A stretch of 64,000 nt of DNA from Nitrospira defluvii (GTDB taxonomy: Bacteria > Nitrospirota > Nitrospiria > Nitrospirales > Nitrospiraceae): contig NZ_CAJNBJ010000001.1 in NCBI RefSeq assembly GCF_905220995.1, positions 124,001-188,000 of the forward strand. The letters are read 5' to 3'. The position numbers were made by a program, and so were the translations under genes. A model generated the notes under the pieces. It was not told the origin of the DNA, did not search any database, and saw only the letters and a program-made list of their open reading frames with translations. Positions 17,015 through 25,082 of this stretch are shown piece after piece. Numbering within the stretch: the stretch's first letter is position 1; each line of letters starts with the position of its first letter.

Positions 17015-17659
17015 ATGGATCAGAATGACCGTTTGACCAAGAGCAAGGAACAGTGGGCCAGGGCCCGCCGCGGCGGGGAAGAGCGCGAGGTCTTCTATGA
17101 GGGGGACGATCGGCTTCCACCCGGCCAGCATCTGGTGGAAACCTGGCCGGTGTTGGACCTCGGCCACAAACCGGAGATTTCTCTCGAAGAGTGGAGATTA
17201 ACCATCGGGGGTGCCGTCACCACGGCAGTCATCTGGACATGGGCAAATTTTCTGGCCCAGCCGCAGTTCAAGGACGTCTCAGACTTTCACTGCGTCACAT
17301 CCTGGAGTCGCTACGACAATGAATGGGAAGGGGTCAGTTTCAAACAATTGATGACCGTTGTTCAACCGCTGCCTTCCGCCCGATTCGTACTGTTCAAGTC
17401 GTACGACGACTACACCACCAATTTACCCCTCAGTGCCTGTCAGGATGACGACGTCTTGCTCACCTATAAATGGAACGGCCGTCCGCTCACGAAAGAACAT
17501 GGCGGCCCAGTGCGCATGATCGTCCCGAAGCGCTATGCCTGGAAGGGAGCGAAGTGGGTTAAAGAAATCACGTTTTCGGAGCAGGACGAAAAGGGCTTCT
17601 GGGAAGTCCGAGGCTATTCCAATACCGCCTTCCCCTGGAAAAATGACCGGTACGGATGA
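17015..17659 (+). CDS. Sulfite oxidase-like molybdopterin oxidoreductase
   Basis: Protein of 214 residues; ATG 17015 is supported by AGGAGGGGGGAT directly upstream, while the longer in-frame region has no RBS. It matches the Oxidored_molyb domain (YuiH-type, soluble), with the Moco-ligating Cys93 in DFHCVTSWSR, followed by the conserved LPLSACQDDDVLL, GGPVRMIVPKRYAWKGAKWV and the terminal RGYSNTAFPW block. There is no dimerisation domain and no Tat signal, so it acts in the cytoplasm on an unknown substrate such as an S-oxide. It overlaps the epimerase gene by 17 bases. Confidence 0.87.
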   Translation: MDQNDRLTKSKEQWARARRGGEEREVFYEGDDRLPPGQHLVETWPVLDLGHKPEISLEEWRLTIGGAVTTAVIWTWANFLAQPQFKDVSDFHCVTSWSRYDNEWEGVSFKQLMTVVQPLPSARFVLFKSYDDYTTNLPLSACQDDDVLLTYKWNGRPLTKEHGGPVRMIVPKRYAWKGAKWVKEITFSEQDEKGFWEVRGYSNTAFPWKNDRYG

Positions 17660-18788
17660 ACCACTCGTCACGAATGCCGCACATCCCGTGAACGCCCACA
17701 CCATACAACGCATCGAGATCTGGCCGATCGATATCCCGGTCACCGATCCGTTTGTCGTCGCCACGGGCGCACGAGTCACGGCAGAAAACCTGTTCATCCG
17801 AGTGACCTTACGTGACGGGGCTCAAGGCCTCGGAGAAGCGGCACCGTTTCCGGAAGTCGGTGGAGAAGACCGGGCCACGTGTGTTGCGGCTGCGACGGCA
17901 CTCGCCCGCACCATGATCGGCCAATCGGCCGCCGACTGCGAATCGCTCGCCGACCGACTCACGAAGCAGGCCCCCCTCCAGCCGGCCGCCCGTTGCGGGC
18001 TGGAAACCGCCGTACTGGATGCCTATTGTCGATCACAGGGCATGCCACTCTGGCGGCTGTGGGGAGAGGCCGAGATTCGTGCCCATGAAACCGACATCAC
18101 CATTCCCATCTGCAGTCTAGAGAAGACCGTGGCCCTGTCGCGCGCCTGGCATGGACGAGGATTCCGCCTGTTCAAAATGAAGGTGGGCACCGATGTCGAG
18201 GGGGACATTCGCCGGCTCCACGCCGTGCATGAGGCGCTTCCAGGTATCAGCTTCATCGGTGACGGAAACCAGGGGTTTTCCCGCGAGGACTGCCTCCGTT
18301 TCGCAGGCGGAGTGAAGCAATTCGGAGGGCGGCTGGTTCTGCTCGAACAACCGGTAGCACGGAATGATCTCGAAGGCCTGCAGGCAATCCGGCATTTAAC
18401 CGGCATTCCCGTGGCGGCAGACGAGTCCGTGCGATCGTTGGACGATGCACGCCGAGTCGTCGAGATGCAGGCCGCCGACTATATCAACATCAAGATCATG
18501 AAAACCGGGGTGATCGAAGCCCGACGCATCGCCGCGTTCACCCGCTCAATCGGCCTCCGTCTCATGGTCGGAGGAATGTTGGAAACTCGTATTGCCATGG
18601 GCTGTTCATTCAGCCTGGTGCTGGGGATGGGCGGCTTTGATGTTCTCGATCTGGATACCCCACTCCTCCTCTCCACCGATCCCGTCGCAGGTGGCTATCG
18701 GTACATCGGCCCTCGCCTGCAGCCCTGGCAGGAATCAGGCCTGGCCATGCAGGTGCCGTCCCCGGCAGACACCATCACCATTGAATAG
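17643..18788 (+). CDS. Dipeptide epimerase (enolase superfamily)
   Basis: Protein of 381 residues in the enolase superfamily, close to L-Ala-D/L-Glu epimerases. ATG 17643 overlaps the upstream gene. The capping domain (1-125) holds the flexible loop. The barrel shows KMKVG with the catalytic Lys, metal ligands in FIGDGNQG (Asp), LLEQP (Glu) and VAADES (Asp), and the second catalytic Lys in INIKIMKTG. It would epimerise a dipeptide, for example from murein recycling. Which dipeptide cannot be read from sequence. Confidence 0.82.
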   Translation: MTGTDEPLVTNAAHPVNAHTIQRIEIWPIDIPVTDPFVVATGARVTAENLFIRVTLRDGAQGLGEAAPFPEVGGEDRATCVAAATALARTMIGQSAADCESLADRLTKQAPLQPAARCGLETAVLDAYCRSQGMPLWRLWGEAEIRAHETDITIPICSLEKTVALSRAWHGRGFRLFKMKVGTDVEGDIRRLHAVHEALPGISFIGDGNQGFSREDCLRFAGGVKQFGGRLVLLEQPVARNDLEGLQAIRHLTGIPVAADESVRSLDDARRVVEMQAADYINIKIMKTGVIEARRIAAFTRSIGLRLMVGGMLETRIAMGCSFSLVLGMGGFDVLDLDTPLLLSTDPVAGGYRYIGPRLQPWQESGLAMQVPSPADTITIE

Positions 18789-18962
18789 GCAACCGACCGG
18801 ACGCACGCCCCATCCCCTGCCCAGACAATCGACTGCAGGTTTCCCGAAATATTTTGCCGTTTTTCCCCTTTTCTGAAAAATTACCTTAGGCACAGTGGCT
18901 TCGCACAGGGCGAGCCACCCGACGCAGAGACTGCCACTCTACGCACCTGAGAGGAATGTCCC

Positions 18963-19796
18963 ATGCAACCAACGACCCCATCTTCACGAGCAGCGAATGT
19001 CTCAGCTCTGGCTCCCCGAGCCATCACCCTCTGCTGGATCGTGGCAAGCGCTGCATTGATGTTGGGAGGCTGTGTCTCACAACGGACCTACGACACCGCC
19101 AAGCAGGAAGTGAACACGAGGGCCAATGAACTGGCCCAGACCCAGTCGGACATCAAGGGGCTGGAGCAACAACGGGAGGAGGCACATCTCGCCAACCAGC
19201 GTGATGAACGCGCCCTTGCCGCGCTCAAGAGCGAGCTGAAGCAGATTCAGGCCTCCTATGATCAGATCCACAAGGCCAACCAGGCCAAACTGGCGCTCCT
19301 GGAACACAACATCGCCGCACTACGCGCCCGGCATCAGGCGATGGTGAAGGAAATCGGCGAGACGAAGCGACTCGAGAAACGGTTGGAGGCGCTGACCGCC
19401 GAGCGTGAACAGACCATGGCTCCCGTCGAAGCTCCGACGGACGCGCATGCGACGATGATTGATCATGTGCAACCGGCGCCGCCGATAGTCGCAGTGCTGA
19501 CACCGCAACCAAGCCCGGTTGAATCCTCGACGGCCTTGCCGGCCCCTGCGGCAACTCCGGCTCCAACCCAGACGTCTACCCCAACGGCTACGAACCTCGC
19601 CCCAGCGACGACCGTACCGCATCCGGCGCCGACGGTTGCGCCATTCGCGCCTTCGCCTGCACCGACAAAAGTGGCTCAGGCACCAGTGACTCCGGCGGCC
19701 CCTCGCCCCGCGACAGCCACAGCCCCGCAGGAAGAATCCTGGTTCTCCAGTGTGACCGGCTGGTTCTCTTCTCTGTTGAATTGGATTTGGGCCTAG
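18963..19796 (+). CDS. Coiled-coil lipoprotein with Pro/Ala/Thr-rich tail
   Basis: Protein of 277 residues with GAGAGGA upstream. An extended signal peptide ends in a lipobox LGGC (Cys near residue 37), so it should be anchored to the outer or inner membrane. Residues about 40-145 form a long coiled coil rich in Gln, Glu, Lys and Ala. A low-complexity Pro/Ala/Thr segment (150-255) follows, then a short aromatic end (WFSSVTGWFSSLLNWIW) that could touch membrane. Such a layout suits an envelope-spanning or peptidoglycan-associated scaffold. No family assigned. Confidence 0.8.
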   Translation: MQPTTPSSRAANVSALAPRAITLCWIVASAALMLGGCVSQRTYDTAKQEVNTRANELAQTQSDIKGLEQQREEAHLANQRDERALAALKSELKQIQASYDQIHKANQAKLALLEHNIAALRARHQAMVKEIGETKRLEKRLEALTAEREQTMAPVEAPTDAHATMIDHVQPAPPIVAVLTPQPSPVESSTALPAPAATPAPTQTSTPTATNLAPATTVPHPAPTVAPFAPSPAPTKVAQAPVTPAAPRPATATAPQEESWFSSVTGWFSSLLNWIWA

Positions 19797-19871
19797 CGCC
19801 CCTGCAGCGGTTCGACTTCCGGCACCCTGATCAGGACGCCCCGCAAATCGACGTCAGCCCTACCGGGCCCC

Positions 19872-20093
19872 TCAGGACAGGGATCCGGTGGGGTTGTATC
19901 CATCCCCACCCTCTTCACACTTTTTACAATTGAGCTCGGTGCCGAGGAACGCCCGCCGCCCTTCCACGGTCAGCACCCAAGGACGACTGGTCATGGGCGG
20001 CTGATGGCGCACATGCTGGCCATGCCCGCAGCGGAGGTCTGCGACCCAGTGACCTTCTTCGTCTTGATGATACCCGATGATCGCTTGTTGCAT
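19872..20093 (-). CDS. DUF3565 family small protein
   Basis: Protein of 73 residues from ATG 20093. The homologous core begins MQQAIIGYHQDEEGHWVADL and goes on with the Cys/His-rich CGHGQHVRH, RPWV and LGTELNCKKC motifs that define DUF3565. Cys/His spacing suggests metal binding. Function unknown. A GTG at 20126 in frame would add 11 residues unlike the family. Confidence 0.82.
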   Translation of the reverse strand: MQQAIIGYHQDEEGHWVADLRCGHGQHVRHQPPMTSRPWVLTVEGRRAFLGTELNCKKCEEGGDGYNPTGSLS

Positions 20094-20232
20094 CCCGGAC
20101 TCCCATCGCTCCTGCCGCGCATACACGATTCTAATGGCCCGACCGCTTCAGGGGGTCAGGATACCTGCATCAGAAGTGACTATGGTACACTTCCGCGCCG
20201 ATAAGAGCAGCATGTTTTCCAGGAGGGCATGG

Positions 20233-21147
20233 ATGGCACAGTCAGACTTTCGTCTCGGCATCGTCGGAGTAGGACGTATGGGGGCCAACATGGCCCGACG
20301 GCTCCAGGAACTCCACTACCCCGTTGTGTCGGTCTATGACGCCGACGCACCACGCGCGCAAGCACTGGCGCAGGAACTGGGATGTGCAGCCGCCCCAACC
20401 CTGGTAGGCCTGGTCGAACCCGCCAACACAGTGCTGACCGTCGTCTCGAACGATGAAGCGATGCGGCGGATCTACGCCCCCGGATCAGCTGATAGCCTCT
20501 TGCGACAGGCGACCGGGCGACTCTTCATCAATTGCGCAACCCTTTCCCCGGCACTCCAACGAGAGGTCCACACGTTGGTGGAGCAACAGGGCGGACAGTG
20601 TCTTGAGGCCTGCATGGCCAGCAGTATCACACAAGCTCGCCAAGGGACGCTCTACCTCATGTGCGGCGGACGCCCCGACGTTTTCGAGCGGGCAAGACCA
20701 TTACTCAACGCCTTGAGCGCACACCTGCGCTATATCGGTCCGGCCGGAGAAGCTGCCGAGGTGAAGGCCCTCGTGAATATGGTGATGAACGCCAATACCG
20801 CCGCCCTGGCCGAAGGACTGGGATTGGGATCTGCTCTGGGCCTGGACCTCACCATGCTCCGCGAAGTATTTTCTCAAACCGGCGCCAACTCCCGCGTGTT
20901 GGAAACCGACGGTGAGGACATGCAGCATCGTGCGCACGAGTGCTATTTTTCTGCCGCCCATGCCGCGAAAGACTCAGGAATCGCCTGTGCCTTGGCCGAA
21001 CAGGTCGGATTGGACCTCCCGCTGGCCACGGCCACGTATGAGCAATATCGGCGATTGGTCGCGATCGGCAAGGGAGAGATGGACAAGTCGGCCGTGGCGG
21101 AACTGACATTCAAGGAGCGTGCAACAGAGTCACGCACCGGGGAATAA
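20233..21147 (+). CDS. 3-hydroxyisobutyrate dehydrogenase-like NAD(P)-dependent oxidoreductase
   Basis: Protein of 304 residues; AGGAGG six bases before ATG 20233 fixes the start. The N-terminal Rossmann fold has GIVGVGRMGANMARRL (9-24). The substrate segment is changed: where most members have FVDAPVSGG, this one has CLEACMASSI. The catalytic Lys region is EVKALVNMVMNAN (about 173), followed by the all-alpha domain. Members reduce or oxidise beta-hydroxy acids or succinic/glyoxylic semialdehydes. The altered substrate loop means the substrate should not be assumed. Confidence 0.82.
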   Translation: MAQSDFRLGIVGVGRMGANMARRLQELHYPVVSVYDADAPRAQALAQELGCAAAPTLVGLVEPANTVLTVVSNDEAMRRIYAPGSADSLLRQATGRLFINCATLSPALQREVHTLVEQQGGQCLEACMASSITQARQGTLYLMCGGRPDVFERARPLLNALSAHLRYIGPAGEAAEVKALVNMVMNANTAALAEGLGLGSALGLDLTMLREVFSQTGANSRVLETDGEDMQHRAHECYFSAAHAAKDSGIACALAEQVGLDLPLATATYEQYRRLVAIGKGEMDKSAVAELTFKERATESRTGE

Positions 21148-21160
21148 CCCCGCCTCACGA

Positions 21161-21625
21161 TCACAGCTTTTCAAACGGCCGTTCCGGTCTGACCGAGGGC
21201 GGGAGAAATTGCCATCGCTTCTGCGCATCGACGTCGAACATGCCCAGATAGATGGCCTGCCCGGCCAGGGATTGAAACTCCACCAGGCGAATGGCACAAC
21301 TGGACGGATCCACTACCCTCGCGTCGTACTGCCCCAAGACCGTGATCACTCCAGAGGCCTGCTGATACAGATTGCGGCGTGCGGCATACCCCGTATCAGG
21401 AAACAGTTCGGCCGTCGCCTCACAGCCTTGCCGGCCGGCAACATGGAGGGTCAGCCGATAACGGGACAGAAACGGATGGGTGGCGACACGGGTCAGCCGT
21501 ACGCGTAACCCGGCGGATGGGAGCTCGACCTCTGCCGGCTCGGGGCGATCACTATTGCAGGCGACTAGGACAAGGACCAGGCCAATCACCATCCAGCCCG
21601 GTCCCCTCCCTCGCATTCGTTTCAT
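21161..21625 (-). CDS. Hypothetical lipoprotein
   Basis: Protein of 154 residues. An N-terminal basic stretch and hydrophobic helix end in the lipobox LVAC (Cys23). The mature part is beta-rich with two further Cys (QGCEATA, SSCAIRL) that could form a disulfide. The ATG overlaps the stop of the upstream haem-binding gene (ATGA), so it is translated with it. No family recognised. Confidence 0.72.
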   Translation of the reverse strand: MKRMRGRGPGWMVIGLVLVLVACNSDRPEPAEVELPSAGLRVRLTRVATHPFLSRYRLTLHVAGRQGCEATAELFPDTGYAARRNLYQQASGVITVLGQYDARVVDPSSCAIRLVEFQSLAGQAIYLGMFDVDAQKRWQFLPPSVRPERPFEKL

Positions 21626-22173
21626 TTTGCAGTAGGCATCTTCGAGGCGGCTCCGATGGCATCGAGACCGGCTTCGGCACAGGCATCATCCAGATGAGTG
21701 CCCGGAGCACCACCGACCCCGATCGCCCCCACCACCTCGCCGGCAATTTCGATGGGCAGCCCCCCGCCAACCATCAAAATACTCTCGTTCATCTCTCGCA
21801 AGGCCTGCAACGCTGGTTGCTTGGCAATCATCTCCGCTAACTCCGTGGTCGCACGACGCAGACTTGCCGCGGTGTAGGCCTTCTTCCTGCTGCTGTCGAC
21901 CGTGTGCGGACCAGCGCCGTCGGCCCGCAACATGGCGCGCAAGACGCCGGCCCGATCCACCACGGACGCGCTGACCCGGTAGCCGTCCTTTTTACAAAAA
22001 TCCACCGCTGCCTGCGCGGCTTTTCCAGCCAACGACGACGGTAAGACTGACTCTTTCGGCAACTCATCCGCTGCCTGTGCCACCATCGTTCCTCCGCCGG
22101 CCAGTACCAACATGGCGGCCACCAGCCCTGCACGGCCCAACTTCCTCCTGGACACCTGTATCGCCCTCACCAT
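21622..22173 (-). CDS. GlcG/HbpS-type haem-binding protein, exported
   Basis: Protein of 183 residues from ATG 22173, six bases after AAGGGAGG; ATG 22176 is adjacent and possible. A signal peptide (to about residue 35, MVAQAAD) exports it. The domain matches GlcG/HbpS (DUF336): GYRVSASVVDRAGVLRAMLR, SRKKAYTAASL, and the C-terminal GGGLPIEIAGEVVGAIGVGG with ALDDACAEAGL-like end. Members bind haem or cofactors such as cobalamin, and the role here is unknown. It leads a two-gene unit. Confidence 0.85.
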   Translation of the reverse strand: MVRAIQVSRRKLGRAGLVAAMLVLAGGGTMVAQAADELPKESVLPSSLAGKAAQAAVDFCKKDGYRVSASVVDRAGVLRAMLRADGAGPHTVDSSRKKAYTAASLRRATTELAEMIAKQPALQALREMNESILMVGGGLPIEIAGEVVGAIGVGGAPGTHLDDACAEAGLDAIGAASKMPTAK

Positions 22174-22439
22174 CATTGGCCTCCCTTGGTCGTTGTCTCG
22201 ATGAGCCTCGCATCGCGAGACTACGGCCATCCACCCGCTCTGTCAATACTCCGACCATCCGCACCGGCAACCATAGGACGAACACAGCAGATGAGCAAGA
22301 GAGTGCGAATCTCGCCGCCGGAGACGAACGGTCTGAATCGAATGATCGTGAGAGGAATAGCGCGACGACGTGAGCGTCCGCAGCAACGCGCGTACAAGTG
22401 CCTGGGCGAGAGGGGGAGACTGGACGAGATCGACGGCGG

Positions 22440-22946
22440 TCAGTTGATGGAAATGGGATGGATGACGGGGTCACCTGCACCGGGACGATGCAGTTCCTCT
22501 ATCCACACCTTCGCCTGCGCGACATAAAAGGTGTAGTCGCTTTCGGGATAACTCAATACTACGGCATACAAGAGCTGTTCGGCCTCCTGCTCACGCCCCG
22601 CGCTGAGGCTTGTCCGGGCCGCCTGCAAGGTGCACGACGCAGCCAGGGCTTTGGGATCCACAGTCGTGCGCACCGGCTGTTTCGTGACAAACCGATCCAG
22701 GCTTTTCGGCACATCGGGAGCGGGAACGACATGGGTATCAGCAGACTGCTGCAATTGCTTTGCGGCCGATAGGACTGTCTCGACATCCTCGCTGGACTGG
22801 CAGTGACGGTACAACTCCCACATCGACATCACCGATGTCGATCGCATGGTCGTCGATTGCGTGGAGGCATCGAACAGCTGACAACCGGCGAGCAACATGC
22901 CGACCGAGAGCCACGCAGACAGACGTATTGATTTGGACAACACCAT
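22440..22946 (-). CDS. Hypothetical lipoprotein
   Basis: Protein of 168 residues with lipobox LLAGC (Cys22). The mature part is helical with two Cys (YRHCQSS, ASCTLQAA) and a C-terminal TPR-like segment (REQEAEQLLYAVVLSYPESDYTFYVAQAKVWIEEL). It may be a small outer-membrane-associated adaptor. It is the only gene between the haem-binding unit and the debranching enzyme. Confidence 0.7.
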   Translation of the reverse strand: MVLSKSIRLSAWLSVGMLLAGCQLFDASTQSTTMRSTSVMSMWELYRHCQSSEDVETVLSAAKQLQQSADTHVVPAPDVPKSLDRFVTKQPVRTTVDPKALAASCTLQAARTSLSAGREQEAEQLLYAVVLSYPESDYTFYVAQAKVWIEELHRPGAGDPVIHPISIN

Positions 22947-23082
22947 TGAACGTATGCTTACCGGAACGATTCCGGCGCTGTCAAGAATTTTGGGGAGGTA
23001 TCCGGAGAAAAGACCGACGCGTCATGCGTGCGGGAAGGACAGGCCGCTACGTGGTGGCGGGCAACGAGCAGGGCACGGCAGC

Positions 23083-25068
23083 TCAGCGCAGCAGCGGCGC
23101 GCCCTCGCTGGTCACAGCGATATCCTCGATAAGGGCGCGTAAGGGCTCCGCTACGGACCAGGCTTGCGCGACACAGCCGCGTGCCCGATGGGGACGCTCT
23201 CCGTCAAAAATTTCCGACACCTGGCCCAGACAGGCCTCGTCAAGATGTTCGAACAACCCCTGGAGGAACAGCCGTGCTTCACGCCGCACGGACAGACTGC
23301 CCCCATAGGTTTTCACCCAAGCCGTCACGAAAGGACCGAGCAAGAAGGGCCACACGGTCCCTTGATGATACGCGGCATCCCGCTCGGCCACACCGCCTTC
23401 GTACGATGCACAGAACCGAATGTCTTCCGGCGCCAACGTTCGCAGCCCGACGGGCGTAAGGAGGCGCTCCTTGAGCAATTGCAGCACTTGTTTCGCCTGC
23501 GCGTCGGTCACCAACTGATCATCCAACGCCAGGGCAAAAATCTGGTTGGGCCGCAGCGACGCATCATCCCCGGTCGGCCCGTCGACCACATCAAATAAAT
23601 ACCCTCCGGTCGGGTACCAGAACCGGTCCCGAAACGATGCGGTCGCGCGGGCACGATCCTGTCGACACTGTGCCGCATAAGCCGACTCACCGAACTGCTC
23701 CGCCAACACAGCGGCAACCGCCAGGGCCCGTACCCAGAGGGCCTGAATCTCGACCGGCTTTCCATGCCGCGGCGTGACGACCCACTCGCCGATTTTGACG
23801 TCCATCCAGGTCAGCTGCACCCCTTCGACGCCGCCGGTGATCATTCCGTCCTCGTCCATACGAATCCCGAACCGCGTGCCCTGCCGATATCCGTCGAGAA
23901 TCTGCTTGATCGCGGGCCAGGCCATCCGCTGCACGCCCACAAGATCGCGGCTGTAGTGCAGGTACCGATCTACGGTGTGAATAAACCATAAGGAAGCATC
24001 GATCGTGTTGTACTCCGGCTGTTCCCCGATGTCGGGGAAGCGATTGGGGACCATCCCCTGCGACACATACGACGCAAACGCTTCGATTACCTGCCGGGCC
24101 ACCTCGTATCGGCCGGTCACCAGACAGAGCCCCGGCAGGGCGACGAACGTATCGCGCCCCCAATCGGCAAACCAGGGGTAGCCGGCGATCACCGTTTGCC
24201 TGGCTGCCCGCTTGACAAGGAAGGCGTTCGAGGCGACCCACAGGCGGTGGGTCAGTTCGTCTTCTGTCGGCGCAGAGGTCACCAACGTGTCGCGGCGACG
24301 ACGTTCCGCGTCCATCACCTGCGTCACGCTGAGGGTCGGAATGGTCTCCGTGGTGAATACGAGTTCGGCAGTCGTCCCCGGCGTAAGCGTGAACAGGCAC
24401 TCGCCCGGCGACCACCAATCCTCGACATGTTCAAGCCCGCGCTCCCGATCAACCCGGTAGTGAATCTGGCGGTACCAATCCGGCCGGTGATGGTACTGCC
24501 CGTTGTGCTGCGCCCGCACCGGCGGCAAGCCCTCATAGGGATGCCAGACCACTTGCCCCTCCGTGATCGTCGCCTCGCTTCGTAATGCGGCGTTTTCCAG
24601 GTGCGTCGCGTGAAAATCCCGCCCCGTGAGCATCGGGCGCACTCGCAACACCACGGCCGGCGAGGCGTCATCGAGCAGGCGCCAGCGAAGGACCACCAGG
24701 TCACGGCCATACGGACAGACGAGTTCTCGCTCCAACCGAATGCCGCGACAGGCGAACCGCCAAGTCGGCCAGGGGACGTCGGAAAACCGCTCACAATATT
24801 GATAGCCCTCCGGATGTACGGCGCCGCCATAGACGTTTGTCGAGAGGGGTAATGTGCCTTCTCCAATCTCGATCGATTCTTCCACATGATTGACCAGTGC
24901 CACACGATCGACCGGCGGATGCCTGGCCACCAGCAGCAAGGCGTGGTACCGTCGAGTGTTGGCCCCGGCGACTGTTCCCGACGCATAGCCGCCGCGACCA
25001 TTCGGTTCCAGCCATTCCAGACTCAACGCCCGCTCAAGATCCCGGCACCCCCTCGCATCGATCGTCAT
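23083..25068 (-). CDS. Amylo-alpha-1,6-glucosidase / glycogen debranching enzyme
   Basis: Protein of 661 residues. The N-terminal GDE_N domain (1-290) starts with LSLEWLEPNGRGGYASGTVAGANTRRYHALL. The C-terminal (alpha/alpha)6 barrel (300-655) has AGYPWFADWGRDTFVALPGLCLVTGRY, MVPNRFPD, NTIDASLWFI, LTWMDVKI and YHQGTVWPFLLGPF, containing the catalytic acids. It should remove alpha-1,6 branches of glycogen. It lies 14 bases downstream of the GH63-like gene on the same strand, so both are expressed together. Confidence 0.9.
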   Translation of the reverse strand: MTIDARGCRDLERALSLEWLEPNGRGGYASGTVAGANTRRYHALLLVARHPPVDRVALVNHVEESIEIGEGTLPLSTNVYGGAVHPEGYQYCERFSDVPWPTWRFACRGIRLERELVCPYGRDLVVLRWRLLDDASPAVVLRVRPMLTGRDFHATHLENAALRSEATITEGQVVWHPYEGLPPVRAQHNGQYHHRPDWYRQIHYRVDRERGLEHVEDWWSPGECLFTLTPGTTAELVFTTETIPTLSVTQVMDAERRRRDTLVTSAPTEDELTHRLWVASNAFLVKRAARQTVIAGYPWFADWGRDTFVALPGLCLVTGRYEVARQVIEAFASYVSQGMVPNRFPDIGEQPEYNTIDASLWFIHTVDRYLHYSRDLVGVQRMAWPAIKQILDGYRQGTRFGIRMDEDGMITGGVEGVQLTWMDVKIGEWVVTPRHGKPVEIQALWVRALAVAAVLAEQFGESAYAAQCRQDRARATASFRDRFWYPTGGYLFDVVDGPTGDDASLRPNQIFALALDDQLVTDAQAKQVLQLLKERLLTPVGLRTLAPEDIRFCASYEGGVAERDAAYHQGTVWPFLLGPFVTAWVKTYGGSLSVRREARLFLQGLFEHLDEACLGQVSEIFDGERPHRARGCVAQAWSVAEPLRALIEDIAVTSEGAPLLR

Positions 25069-25082
25069 GCCACGACTCCGAG

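Noticed and set aside
22188-22439. Possible further copy of the palindromic repeat between the haem-binding and lipoprotein genes
   Set aside because: Lacks the AGGCCGCAG and GAGAACG blocks and has no paired ends.
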